A DNA stretch of 64,000 nucleotides, taken from contig CACLEZ010000007.1 in the NCBI GenBank assembly GCA_902606175.1, positions 28,012 to 92,011 on the forward strand. Reading direction: 5' to 3'. Made by a program: the position numbers and the translations under genes. This document shows positions 9,076 to 18,761 of the stretch, piece by piece. The notes beneath the pieces are model-generated. The model was not told the DNA's origin, made no database searches, and saw only the letters and a program-made list of their open reading frames with translations. The stretch's first letter is position 1. The number at the start of each line of letters is the position of its first letter. Source of the stretch: an uncultured SAR86 cluster bacterium (GTDB lineage: Bacteria > Pseudomonadota > Gammaproteobacteria > Magnimaribacterales > Magnimaribacteraceae).

Positions 9076-11298
9076 TCAATATTTTTTATAATCAACGAAT
9101 ATTGGTGAGGACCAGGCTCTCTCTTGTTCTTCAGAGAGACAATCATCTTCGTATGGCGTAAGCATTGAACTACCACTGCAAATATTCACAGATTTGCAGT
9201 TGCCGAACTCATCGTATTCGCATCTAAGATTACCTGCATTGATAATTTTAGAAGTTTCTTCAATTGCTTTTACATAATAAACAACATCTCTTTCGGACTG
9301 AACAAATTCATTATCAACAAATGTAAATTCACATGACTCGCTATCATTACATTTATGAACTTTCCACGGATCTTGAATAAGGTCTGATACCTCTTCGTTT
9401 TCGTTTAATTGAGAAAGAATCCTTACAACTTCTATTCGATCTATCTTCTTTCTTTGATCTGAAGGGTTGTAGCATTCATTTCTGCACAGATCAGTGATCC
9501 TTTCTTTGCCGAGCGAACTAATTGCATATTCTGGACAACCTGGTTTTTGCTTGAATGATCCAACTGCTCTAACGATAAATCTTGGATTAGTTTTCATTTT
9601 TGTTTCAGAGCCCATAGGAATAATACCCTCACCAGAGTTTAATAAATCAAACCACAATAAAATTCGAGTTCCGCTCGTCGCATAAACTTCTTTTGTTTTA
9701 AGTGAGTTCCATATTGATTCTCTAGATTTATCTTGGGAGTGTGTAGCTACTAAACCACCGGTATAGAAAAAAGATGAAGTTCTCTCCATCTCAATTGGTC
9801 CAGGTGGTAGAGTTTGTCTAGTCCAATTTCTTCTTATTGACTCTCCATAGGGACCATCACCTTCTCTAAAACCTAAAAGGTATCCAGTTGGATCAGCAGG
9901 ACCAGCGGCTTCCGTCATTTCCCGTCGATTTATTTCTTTGTATCCAGTTCCAGGTCTAGCATTATGATTGTCCCCTGAGGCAACCAAACCAAATCTAAAC
10001 TTACTTACTCGGTCGTCTTTATTAAAATTTTGTAAGGCCAATAGATATTGTATTGAACCTTTTGGTTTATGACTAAAAGGAGGCAGAAAACAATCTTGGC
10101 ATTGATTTGAATCCAACCATTCAGAAGGATCTTCTCCTACTATGACAGACTGACCTGCAAAGCTCTCCAAAGCATAATTTAACTTTGCTTCCTCCGAGCG
10201 TTTTTTACATATTCGTGCTGATTCTCCTTCTGCTTCACATCTTTCTTTTATTATTTGTCCAGCTTGCCAGCAACCTGGAGTAAAACTCATTGTTGGATCT
10301 GGGCAAGAAACATTTCCACTACTATCAAAAGTTACGCTTCTCCATGACCTATACTCTTCTGTATTTCCATGACCAGAATAAATTTCAATAAGATTTTGTA
10401 AATTTGGGTCATGAAAGTCGTCATTTAATTGATCTTTCCAATCCGATTCATCAGGTGTATACGTTCCCCAAGATGTACCGTGGGGAATGACGATGACTTC
10501 ATGTCCCCAATCATTGAGTTTATCAAATAAGATTCCCGGATCTTTGGCATATTCCTTACAATTCAGAGGTAAGTCTCTGACTGGAACATCACTGGGACAT
10601 GGTACCGTTTGACCGTCTTTTATAAATCTCATTAGGTCATGTATTCTGGTATCTAATGAACGCATGCCCGATAGTCCTAATCTTACCGACTGTGGCATAT
10701 CCATAAAACCACCAGAAGTTGATGATATTGGCCTTGCAGGAATCTCATCATCGAAAAGGCTCTTCAAAATTACATTCCGATGTCCATAATGCGATATACC
10801 AAAGCCCTCATTTTGTGACCATTCCCATCCTAAAAAAGCTATGGTGTCTGGAGATTCACTATCGCCAGAAATTAAATTACATTGTCGGACTGCATCTTTA
10901 GTTTCTTGCCAATCTATGTGAGTTAAATCTTCAGCATGATCTGTATTCGCATAGAAATCTAGACTAGAGCAAAACCTTGCAAAATCGCATGCATCAGATG
11001 GAGGCATAGAACCTTCACCTGACAGCATGGGTAGACTTAAAAGAAAAGCATCAGACGAATAGGTTGTGTGAACATGTAAATCACCAAACAATATTACCTT
11101 TTCATTATTAATATTTAGATCACCTTTAGCTTCTAATTGATTTTGAGCCTTATCAATTAAGAAATCTGGAGATTGAGGACTAGTATTGATTGGTCTATTC
11201 GTTTCATAGGTTCCAAGAAGACCTTCTGAAATTAGGTAAACAAAAAATGAAAATATAAGAAAGAGAAATAAAACGAAGTAAATAGCTTTTCTTATCAT
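9076..11298 (-). CDS. DUF3604 domain-containing protein with N-terminal TM/signal anchor
   Basis: VILFGDLHVHTTYSSDAFL PHP-like HxH, YANTDHAEDL, FGLVASGDNHNARPGTGYKE, C-terminal CLSEEQERAWSSPIFVDY; homologous to 62845-64000. Confidence 0.85.
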   Translation of the reverse strand: MIRKAIYFVLFLFLIFSFFVYLISEGLLGTYETNRPINTSPQSPDFLIDKAQNQLEAKGDLNINNEKVILFGDLHVHTTYSSDAFLLSLPMLSGEGSMPPSDACDFARFCSSLDFYANTDHAEDLTHIDWQETKDAVRQCNLISGDSESPDTIAFLGWEWSQNEGFGISHYGHRNVILKSLFDDEIPARPISSTSGGFMDMPQSVRLGLSGMRSLDTRIHDLMRFIKDGQTVPCPSDVPVRDLPLNCKEYAKDPGILFDKLNDWGHEVIVIPHGTSWGTYTPDESDWKDQLNDDFHDPNLQNLIEIYSGHGNTEEYRSWRSVTFDSSGNVSCPDPTMSFTPGCWQAGQIIKERCEAEGESARICKKRSEEAKLNYALESFAGQSVIVGEDPSEWLDSNQCQDCFLPPFSHKPKGSIQYLLALQNFNKDDRVSKFRFGLVASGDNHNARPGTGYKEINRREMTEAAGPADPTGYLLGFREGDGPYGESIRRNWTRQTLPPGPIEMERTSSFFYTGGLVATHSQDKSRESIWNSLKTKEVYATSGTRILLWFDLLNSGEGIIPMGSETKMKTNPRFIVRAVGSFKQKPGCPEYAISSLGKERITDLCRNECYNPSDQRKKIDRIEVVRILSQLNENEEVSDLIQDPWKVHKCNDSESCEFTFVDNEFVQSERDVVYYVKAIEETSKIINAGNLRCEYDEFGNCKSVNICSGSSMLTPYEDDCLSEEQERAWSSPIFVDYKKY

Positions 11299-11389
11299 TG
11301 AAGTATTCTATCAAACGAAATGATTAATTTATCTATAGTAATTTTGACTAATTAATTCTAAAGTATTCCCTTCTTAAATAGGGAGAGTT

Positions 11390-12154
11390 ATGTTTGATTT
11401 AACAGGAAAAACAGCAATTATTACTGGTTCATCCAAAGGAATAGGTAAATCAATTGCTATGCAGATGGCACTGCACGGTGCCAAAGTTGTCGTATCAAGT
11501 AGAAAAGCAGATGCTTGTCAGATTGTTGCTAATGAAATTAATGAAGCTTGTTCAGATTCTGAAGGTGGAGCAATAGTTATACCTTGTAACATATCGGACA
11601 AAGCAGCTTTGCAGATGCTTGTAGATGAGACGAGATTGCAACTGGGGAAAATTGATATCTTAGTTTGTAACGCAGCGTCTAATCCTTTTTTTGGTTCAAT
11701 GATGGATATTCCAGAAGATGCTTTCGATAAAGTAATGAACAACAATATTAAAAGTAATCATTTGTTATGTCAGATGGTCATACCTGAGATGACCGAGAGA
11801 AAAGATGGAAGCATAATAATTGTTTCTTCTATTGGTGGACTTAAATCTAGTACAGTCATAGGAACTTACAATATTTCAAAAGCAGCAGACATCATGCTAG
11901 TGAAAAATCTTGCTGCTGAATTTGGTCCACAAAATGTCAGAACTAATGCTATAGCTCCGGGACTATTTAAAACAGATTTTGCTAGAGCACTTTGGGAAAA
12001 TCCTGAAATTCTCAAACAATCAACAGCAACTTGTCCCCTCAGAAGGATTGGTGAACCAGACGAAATTGGAGGAGCGGCGGTTTTTCTAGCATCCGATGCC
12101 GGAACATTTGTTAATGGTCACACCCTTGTCATAGACGGCGGGTCGACAGCCTAA
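11390..12154 (+). CDS. SDR family oxidoreductase
   Basis: TGSSKGIGKSIA, NAAS, YNISKAA, C-terminal NGHTLVIDGGSTA. Confidence 0.9.
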   Translation: MFDLTGKTAIITGSSKGIGKSIAMQMALHGAKVVVSSRKADACQIVANEINEACSDSEGGAIVIPCNISDKAALQMLVDETRLQLGKIDILVCNAASNPFFGSMMDIPEDAFDKVMNNNIKSNHLLCQMVIPEMTERKDGSIIIVSSIGGLKSSTVIGTYNISKAADIMLVKNLAAEFGPQNVRTNAIAPGLFKTDFARALWENPEILKQSTATCPLRRIGEPDEIGGAAVFLASDAGTFVNGHTLVIDGGSTA

Positions 12155-12166
12155 AAGGAGAAGAAT

Positions 12167-12985
12167 ATGAATAATGCGGTTCTTTATGAAGTAAAAGATG
12201 GTGTGGCGACAGTTACCTTAAACAGACCTGAAAGACTCAATGCTGTGAATGATGAGATCAGGGCAGGACTAAGAGAGAAATTGGATGACGCTGCGAAAGA
12301 TTCTGATGTAAAAGTGATTATTGTCACTGGTGCAGGAAGAGGTTTTTGTGCAGGAGCAGATATGGATGGACTTGCAGCTACAAGTCAAGGTGAGTCGCAA
12401 GGCTCTCAAGTCGAAGCAGAAGAACGAGAGTATGCGGCAAATGAAGTAAAGGGCTTTGATGGAGGATTTAGTTATTTTCCGACAGTCCCTAAGCCAATTA
12501 TTGCAGCTATAAATGGACCTACTGCAGGAGTAGGTTTCATTATGGCACTTTATGCAGATATAAGATTTGCTAAAGAAGGTGCTGTTTTTTCCAGTGCATT
12601 TTCTAAAAGAGGACTTATAGCTGAATGGGGTGTTGGATGGATTCTTCCTAGACTCGTAGGTATTGCTAGAGCAAATGATATTTTGTTTTCTTCAAGAAAG
12701 TTTACTGCTGAAGAGGCTGAAAATATGGGTATAGTTAATCAAACCTTTTCTGAAGATGAATTCGATAGCGAAGTTTTTAATTATGCAGCTGATCTAGCAA
12801 AAAATGTTTCCCCACGATCACTTCGAATTATGAAGCAGCAAATTTATAACGCTCAGGGAGAAACAATTCAAGAGAATCTAGATAGTTCAATGCAAGCAAT
12901 GCTTGATAGTTTTAAGTCTGAGGATTTCAAAGAAGGTGTTTCACATTTTGTAGAAAAAAGAGAAGCAAAATTTACAGGGAAATAA
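12167..12985 (+). CDS. Enoyl-CoA hydratase family protein
   Basis: VTGAGRGFCAGADMDGL, AAINGPTAGVGFIMALYADIRFA, SKRGLIAEWG. Confidence 0.9.
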   Translation: MNNAVLYEVKDGVATVTLNRPERLNAVNDEIRAGLREKLDDAAKDSDVKVIIVTGAGRGFCAGADMDGLAATSQGESQGSQVEAEEREYAANEVKGFDGGFSYFPTVPKPIIAAINGPTAGVGFIMALYADIRFAKEGAVFSSAFSKRGLIAEWGVGWILPRLVGIARANDILFSSRKFTAEEAENMGIVNQTFSEDEFDSEVFNYAADLAKNVSPRSLRIMKQQIYNAQGETIQENLDSSMQAMLDSFKSEDFKEGVSHFVEKREAKFTGK

Positions 12986-12989
12986 AATC

Positions 12990-14708
12990 ATGGATATAAA
13001 GGAATTTATTAAAATAGAAGGCAGAGAAAGTTTAACTAAAGAATTTACAAAAGAAGGTTTGTTCGAACTTAAAGAAGAAACCATTAGAGGTAACAAATAT
13101 CATGTATTTGCTAACTTACCTCAAACATTAAGAGATTATTTTCAATTTCCACTAATACATGGAGAGTGGGATTTTTTGGCGTATGAGGATGAAACATACA
13201 GCTACCAAGAGGTTCTAAATACTGCTGCCGGACTAGCACATACCCTTATGGATAAATACGGTATACAAAAAGGAGATAAGGTTGCTTTTTCTATGAGAAA
13301 TTATCCAGAATGGATATACAGCTATATTGCTGTTACCTCAATCGGAGCTGTAGCAGTTCCCTTAAACTCATGGTGGCAAGGTGAGGAACTTGATTATGGT
13401 TTAACCCATAGTGAATCATCAATATTCATAGCTGATGAAGAGAGACTTCAAAGATTAGAAGGTCATGTGGAAGAGATGCCTCGTATAGCAGTGCGTTGTG
13501 ACGCAAGTAAATTTACAAATACAGCAGCTTTTGATGATGTTGTATCGCCAATGGATGCTTTTCCTGAGGTTGAAATTGATCCTGAAGATGATGCAAGTAT
13601 TATGTATACATCTGGCAGTACAGGTTATCCAAAAGGTGTAGTTTCTACTCACAGAGCAGTAGTATCTGCTCCAATTACCTGGGCGCTTATGGGTCAACTA
13701 GCTACGCAAATTGAAGTTGATGGGGAGCCTTTGCCGTCTCCAATTTCTGGTGAAAATCCTTGCACAATTGCTGCAGTACCCTTATTTCATGTAACAGGTT
13801 CTCATGCTGTCTTTTTATTGTCTTTGGTAACAGCGAGAAAGATTGTTTTTATGTATAAATGGGATGCTGTAGAAGCTTTACGTCTTATTGAAAAACATAA
13901 AGTGACTGATATGACAGGCGTACCAACTATGTCAGCAGAAGTTCTACAGGCACATAAAGATAATCCGGAAATAGACATTTCGAGCCTAAAAGGGTTAGGT
14001 TCTGGAGGAGCAGCAAGACCTCCTGAACAAATTAAAGCTCAAGAGAAAGAACATCCAGATAAAGTTGCTACCGTAGGCTATGGACTTACTGAAACTAATG
14101 CTCATGCGACGAATGCTAGTGGAATGACTTTGTATGAGAGACCAAGTACTGCTGGCTACCCTACTCCTTTTTTAAATCTCATAAAAATTATGGACGAAGA
14201 AGGTAATAAGCTGGGACCCAATGAACTTGGAGAAGTGGCGATTAAATCGACATGTAATTTTAGATGTTACCTTAAGAATGAAGAAGCGACTAATGAAGTT
14301 TTAGACAGTGAAGGTTGGTTTAGAAGTGGTGATGTAGGCATTATTGATGAAGATGGATTCCTCTATATTAAAGACAGAATCAAAGATATCGTCATAAGAG
14401 GTGGAGAAAACATAGCTTGTTTAGAGATAGAAGCTGCAATCTATGAGCATCCTTCTGTTAGAGAAGCATCCGTCTTTGGTATTCCAGATGAAAGATTAGG
14501 TGAAAAACTAGCAACAAGAATATCTCTTAATCCTGGTGCTGAACTTTCAGAAGAAGATCTTTCATCATTTTTAGCAGCAAAAATAGCTAAATTTAAGATA
14601 CCTGAATATACGTGGTTTCAAGCCGAGGAATTACCAAAAGTAGCAGCTGGAAAAATTGCAAAAAAACAAATGCGAGAAGATGCCATAAAAGAATTGGGAC
14701 TAGATTAA
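12990..14708 (+). CDS. Acyl-CoA synthetase / AMP-dependent ligase
   Basis: SIMYTSGSTGYPKGVVSTHRA, VGYGLTETNA, GWFRSGDVGIIDEDGFLYIKDRIKDIVIRGGENI, KVAAGKIAKKQMRE. Confidence 0.93.
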   Translation: MDIKEFIKIEGRESLTKEFTKEGLFELKEETIRGNKYHVFANLPQTLRDYFQFPLIHGEWDFLAYEDETYSYQEVLNTAAGLAHTLMDKYGIQKGDKVAFSMRNYPEWIYSYIAVTSIGAVAVPLNSWWQGEELDYGLTHSESSIFIADEERLQRLEGHVEEMPRIAVRCDASKFTNTAAFDDVVSPMDAFPEVEIDPEDDASIMYTSGSTGYPKGVVSTHRAVVSAPITWALMGQLATQIEVDGEPLPSPISGENPCTIAAVPLFHVTGSHAVFLLSLVTARKIVFMYKWDAVEALRLIEKHKVTDMTGVPTMSAEVLQAHKDNPEIDISSLKGLGSGGAARPPEQIKAQEKEHPDKVATVGYGLTETNAHATNASGMTLYERPSTAGYPTPFLNLIKIMDEEGNKLGPNELGEVAIKSTCNFRCYLKNEEATNEVLDSEGWFRSGDVGIIDEDGFLYIKDRIKDIVIRGGENIACLEIEAAIYEHPSVREASVFGIPDERLGEKLATRISLNPGAELSEEDLSSFLAAKIAKFKIPEYTWFQAEELPKVAAGKIAKKQMREDAIKELGLD

Positions 14709-15490
14709 TGCAAATACAAGATAAAAGAGTTGTGGTCACAGGGGCTGCCAGCGGAATAGGCAAAGCCTTATGTGAAGCGTTTAATAAGGCAGGAGCTAAA
14801 TCAGTTGTTTGTGTTGATATGAACATTGAAGGCGCTACTGAAACTGCCAATGATATCAATGGTTTAGCGGTCCAAGCTAATGTTGGAAAAGAAGCAGACA
14901 TTATCAATGTAATAGATAAAGCAAATGAATATTCAGGTGGAATAGATATTTTTTGTTCTAATGCAGGGATTGGTGGAGTACATGGATTTTTTGAAGTAGA
15001 GACTAGCGATTGGCAAAATATCTGGGAAGTAAATGTACAATCTCATATCTTTGCAGCCAAGCATGTTCTGCCTCAAATGCTAGAGAGAGGTGAAGGATAT
15101 TTAATGAACACTTCATCTGCAGCAGGTTTACTTACTCAGATAGGTTCTGCAGGATATTCAGTAACTAAAGCAGCTGCAGTGAGTTTTGCGGAGTGGATAA
15201 AAATTACTTATGGAAATAAAGGAATTGGTGTCTCATGTCTTTGTCCTCAAGCTGTAAGAACAGCCATGACAGCTCAAGGTGCTGGAGTAGCTGGAGTTGA
15301 TGGGATGATTGAAGCTGATGAGGCAGCTGCCGATGTACTTGATGCCATTGAAAATGAAAGATTTCTTGTGACTCCTCATGCTGAGGTCTTGGAATATGTA
15401 TCTAGAAAAGGAAATGATAGAGATCGCTGGATAACTGGCATGCAAAGACTTCAAGAAAGATTTGAAGACTGGAAACCAGGAGACAGTTAG
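14708..15490 (+). CDS. SDR family oxidoreductase
   Basis: VVVTGAASGIGKALCEAF, SNAGIGG, YSVTKAAAVSFAEW; TAATG overlap with the upstream stop; listed ORF start 14612 is an upstream extension. Confidence 0.9.
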   Translation: MQIQDKRVVVTGAASGIGKALCEAFNKAGAKSVVCVDMNIEGATETANDINGLAVQANVGKEADIINVIDKANEYSGGIDIFCSNAGIGGVHGFFEVETSDWQNIWEVNVQSHIFAAKHVLPQMLERGEGYLMNTSSAAGLLTQIGSAGYSVTKAAAVSFAEWIKITYGNKGIGVSCLCPQAVRTAMTAQGAGVAGVDGMIEADEAAADVLDAIENERFLVTPHAEVLEYVSRKGNDRDRWITGMQRLQERFEDWKPGDS

Positions 15491-15492
15491 TT

Positions 15493-16938
15493 TTGGATAT
15501 TCATCACTTACCTGCCTATGAATTGGCTAACAAAATAAAAAATAAAGAGATAAGTTCACTAGAGCTCACCCAACATTTCATAGATAGAATAGAGAAATAC
15601 GATGACAAGATAAATGCCGTTGTAGTAAGAACTTTTGAAGATGCTATAGAAGCTGCTAAAAAAGCAGACGAAGCTATTTCGAAGCAAGATTCTTTAGGTC
15701 CACTGCATGGCATACCGATGACTATAAAAGAGTCTTACAATATACAAGGACAATGCACGAGTTGGGGTATACCTGACTACAAAGGAAATATAGCCAAAGA
15801 AGATGGATTGGCTGTAAAGAGATTAAAAAAAGCGGGAGCTCATTTCTTAGGTAAAACTAATGTTCCTATGAATTTAGCTGACTTTCAAAGCTATAACGAT
15901 ATCTATGGAATTACAGGGAATCCTTGGGACCTGAAAAAGACTCCAGGAGGTTCATCAGGAGGAAGTGCTGCTGCACTCGCGGCTGGGTTTTGTTCATTGG
16001 AGGCTGGATCCGACATCGGTGGTTCCATAAGAAATCCTGCGCACTATTGCGGAGTTTTTGGACATAAGCCAAGTCACGGCATCATACCTTCATCAGGTCA
16101 TGAATTAATTCCTAATGTTCCTGAACCTGATCTATCGGTCTGTGGTCCTTTAGCTAGAAGTGCAAAAGACTTAGAAATAGCATTAGATGTAATGGTAGGC
16201 CCTATGGAAAGAAGATCTAAGGGATGGCAACTCAATCTAGCAGAATGTAATAAAACTTCTCTGAAAGATTTTAAAGTGGCTATTTGGAGTAATGATGAAT
16301 TGGCTCCAGTTTCAAAGGAAATAGCTCAAAGATGTGAAGAAGTCGGCAATAAACTAAATTCTGTTGGAACAACAGTATCCTTTGTAGCAAAACCTGAACA
16401 TGATTTCATGAAAGCTGAAATTAATTATCAATTACTTTTACAATCCGTCATGCAAAGCGGATTACCTGAAGATGAGTATCAAAAAATAGAAAAATTGGCT
16501 TCAAGTTTAGATAAAAATGATTTATCAGTAGACGCAATCTTAGCTAAAGGTACTGTGTTATCGCACAGAAATTGGATAAGACAGAACTATGCCAGAGAAC
16601 AAATCAAAATATCTTGGTCAAAGTTTTTTGAAGAATGGGATGTATTAATTTGTCCGCAGCTCGCCACAACCGCTATTGAGCACGATCACAGAAAAATCTC
16701 TGAAAGAACTGTCATGGTAGATAATCAAGAACAAAGATATTTTCAACAAATCTTCTGGCCAGGTCTTGCGGTAAATGCTCATTTACCAAGTACGGTTTTT
16801 CCAACAGGTCTATCAGGGGATGGTATGCCAATAGGTCTGCAAGTCATTGGTGGAGCTTATGAAGATAAGACAACAATTAAATTTGCTGAACTCTACGAAG
16901 AAGAATTCAAGGCCTTTGTCGTTCCTAATTTAGATTAA
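15493..16938 (+). CDS. Amidase signature family protein (TTG start)
   Basis: GPLHGIPMTIKESYNI, GGSSGGSAAALAAGFCSLEAGSDIGGSIRNPA. Confidence 0.92.
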   Translation: MDIHHLPAYELANKIKNKEISSLELTQHFIDRIEKYDDKINAVVVRTFEDAIEAAKKADEAISKQDSLGPLHGIPMTIKESYNIQGQCTSWGIPDYKGNIAKEDGLAVKRLKKAGAHFLGKTNVPMNLADFQSYNDIYGITGNPWDLKKTPGGSSGGSAAALAAGFCSLEAGSDIGGSIRNPAHYCGVFGHKPSHGIIPSSGHELIPNVPEPDLSVCGPLARSAKDLEIALDVMVGPMERRSKGWQLNLAECNKTSLKDFKVAIWSNDELAPVSKEIAQRCEEVGNKLNSVGTTVSFVAKPEHDFMKAEINYQLLLQSVMQSGLPEDEYQKIEKLASSLDKNDLSVDAILAKGTVLSHRNWIRQNYAREQIKISWSKFFEEWDVLICPQLATTAIEHDHRKISERTVMVDNQEQRYFQQIFWPGLAVNAHLPSTVFPTGLSGDGMPIGLQVIGGAYEDKTTIKFAELYEEEFKAFVVPNLD

Positions 16939-16942
16939 CAAT

Positions 16943-17806
16943 ATGAAATATACAAAAAAATACAAAGATATAAAAAACGGTAAGATGGCCTTCATTGATG
17001 AAGGCAGTGGTGATACTTTTTTATTTCTACATGGCAATCCAACATCATCTTTTTTATGGAGAAATATTGCTCCCCATGTAGAAGATATTGGGAGAATAGT
17101 GATACCGGATTTAATTGGTATGGGTGATTCAGATAAACTCGAGGGAGTGGATAATCCTGGCTACAATTATCATGGTCAGTATAGTTATTTAACAGCTCTG
17201 ATGGACGAGCTAGATTTAGGAGACAATATCCATCTAATTATTCATGATTGGGGTTCCGCCATGGGTTTCCAATTTGCTAGAGAAAACCAAGATAGAATTA
17301 AGTCCATAACCTACATGGAAGCTATCGTTATGCCACTAACTTGGGATCAATGGCCCGATCCTGCAACTAAAATTTTTGGATTATTTAGGTCTGAAGCTGG
17401 AGAGGAACTTGTACTAGAAAAAAACTTTTTTGTTGAAAGAATACTTCTAGCAGATTCTTCAACTGGCTACACAGAAGAAGAAAAATCTGAGTACATAAGA
17501 CCTTTTATTAATCCAGGAGAAGACAGACGCCCTACTCTTACCTGGCCTAGACAAATTCCTCTGGATGGTGAGCCGAGCGAGGTTGTTGAAGAAGTAAGCC
17601 TTAATGCTGAATTTCATAAAGAATCGGATATTCCTAAATTGTTTATCAATGCTGATCCAGGTTCAATTCTGATTGGCGATCAGAGAGAATTTGCTAGAAG
17701 TTGGAAGAATCAGACAGAGATAACAGTGAGTGGAAATCACTTCATACAGGAAGATTCTTCAGAAGAAATAGGTGCTGCTTTAAGAAATTTCGTGGAAAGT
17801 CTTTAA
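16943..17806 (+). CDS. Haloalkane dehalogenase, HLD-II-like (DhaA/LinB type)
   Basis: HGNPTSSFLWRN (halide Asn), IIHDWGSAMGFQFAREN (Asp nucleophile + Trp), YMEAIVMPLTWDQWP (Glu), SGNHFIQEDSSEEIGAAL (catalytic His). Confidence 0.9.
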   Translation: MKYTKKYKDIKNGKMAFIDEGSGDTFLFLHGNPTSSFLWRNIAPHVEDIGRIVIPDLIGMGDSDKLEGVDNPGYNYHGQYSYLTALMDELDLGDNIHLIIHDWGSAMGFQFARENQDRIKSITYMEAIVMPLTWDQWPDPATKIFGLFRSEAGEELVLEKNFFVERILLADSSTGYTEEEKSEYIRPFINPGEDRRPTLTWPRQIPLDGEPSEVVEEVSLNAEFHKESDIPKLFINADPGSILIGDQREFARSWKNQTEITVSGNHFIQEDSSEEIGAALRNFVESL

Positions 17807-18687
17807 TTATTTTCTAAGTAAGATTCTAAATCTTTGATAATTGAGTCGGTATATTCCATAGGGAGGAAATGGGAAGCTTCTTTATAATAATTAGAATTCC
17901 AATTTGGACCAATTTTAAATAACGCCTCTCTGGCTTGAGATGAAAATGTCGAACCAATGCTTCCATAGACTACCTTAACATTCATTTTTATTTTCTTGAT
18001 GTATCTCCAGGTATCCATGGAGGATGATCTAAATGTTGCTGCTTCCCAATTAGGAGAGCACGATAATTCAATACCTGATTCAGTTGGTTGAGTTCCCCCC
18101 TTTAAATAATTTTCTATCCATTCTTGTGACCAAGTGGTAAAGGCGCCTCTTCCAGTATAAGAAGTGACTGCCTCATCAATTGAAGAAAAGTTTCTTCTTC
18201 TTTTTGCTGCACCACCAGCAATAGCCAACTCTCGATTGATACGGAGCATTGACTTTAATCTAAATTTTAAAGACTCCATTGGCCCATATAAAACTGGCTC
18301 TATCATGAATAAATGTGAGACCTTTCTGGGTTTTAAAGAAGCTATCTTTGCAGCAATGATAGATCCCATAGAGTGTCCTGAAAGGATTACGGTTCCGCTT
18401 ACACTCTCAATAAATTCCTCGCCATCACGGACAAAAACATCCCAGGTCTTTAACTCCTCAGGATTAGATTTAGCAGCAGACAATCCATGCCCTCTTTGGT
18501 CTAAAGCATAAATGTTTATTTCATTGTCATAATGAGATAGCAGTTTGTCGAAAAGAATCTTATAAGTTTCAGAGTTAAAACCTGTTGCGTGAAAGAAAAC
18601 AAAATTCTTACTGTTACCTTCAGATTGATGAACCAAGTAAGAGAAGTCTTCACCTTCTTTATTTGTAAAAGTTTTCCTTTCCATCAT
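17803..18687 (-). CDS. Alpha/beta hydrolase
   Basis: FFHATGFNSETY, ALDQRGHGLSA, LSGHSMGSIIA nucleophile elbow, C-terminal ASHFLPMEYTD. Confidence 0.88.
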   Translation of the reverse strand: MMERKTFTNKEGEDFSYLVHQSEGNSKNFVFFHATGFNSETYKILFDKLLSHYDNEINIYALDQRGHGLSAAKSNPEELKTWDVFVRDGEEFIESVSGTVILSGHSMGSIIAAKIASLKPRKVSHLFMIEPVLYGPMESLKFRLKSMLRINRELAIAGGAAKRRRNFSSIDEAVTSYTGRGAFTTWSQEWIENYLKGGTQPTESGIELSCSPNWEAATFRSSSMDTWRYIKKIKMNVKVVYGSIGSTFSSQAREALFKIGPNWNSNYYKEASHFLPMEYTDSIIKDLESYLENN

Positions 18688-18761
18688 TTTTTATAGGTAT
18701 ATAAAGCTTATAAAATACTAAGAATTGCCTATAATCAATTTATTAAAAGATAGGAGATCTC

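Noticed and set aside
13455-13697. Minus-strand Cys-rich ORF inside the acyl-CoA ligase gene
   Set aside because: Lies wholly antisense to a strongly supported ligase CDS; composition is an antisense artefact.
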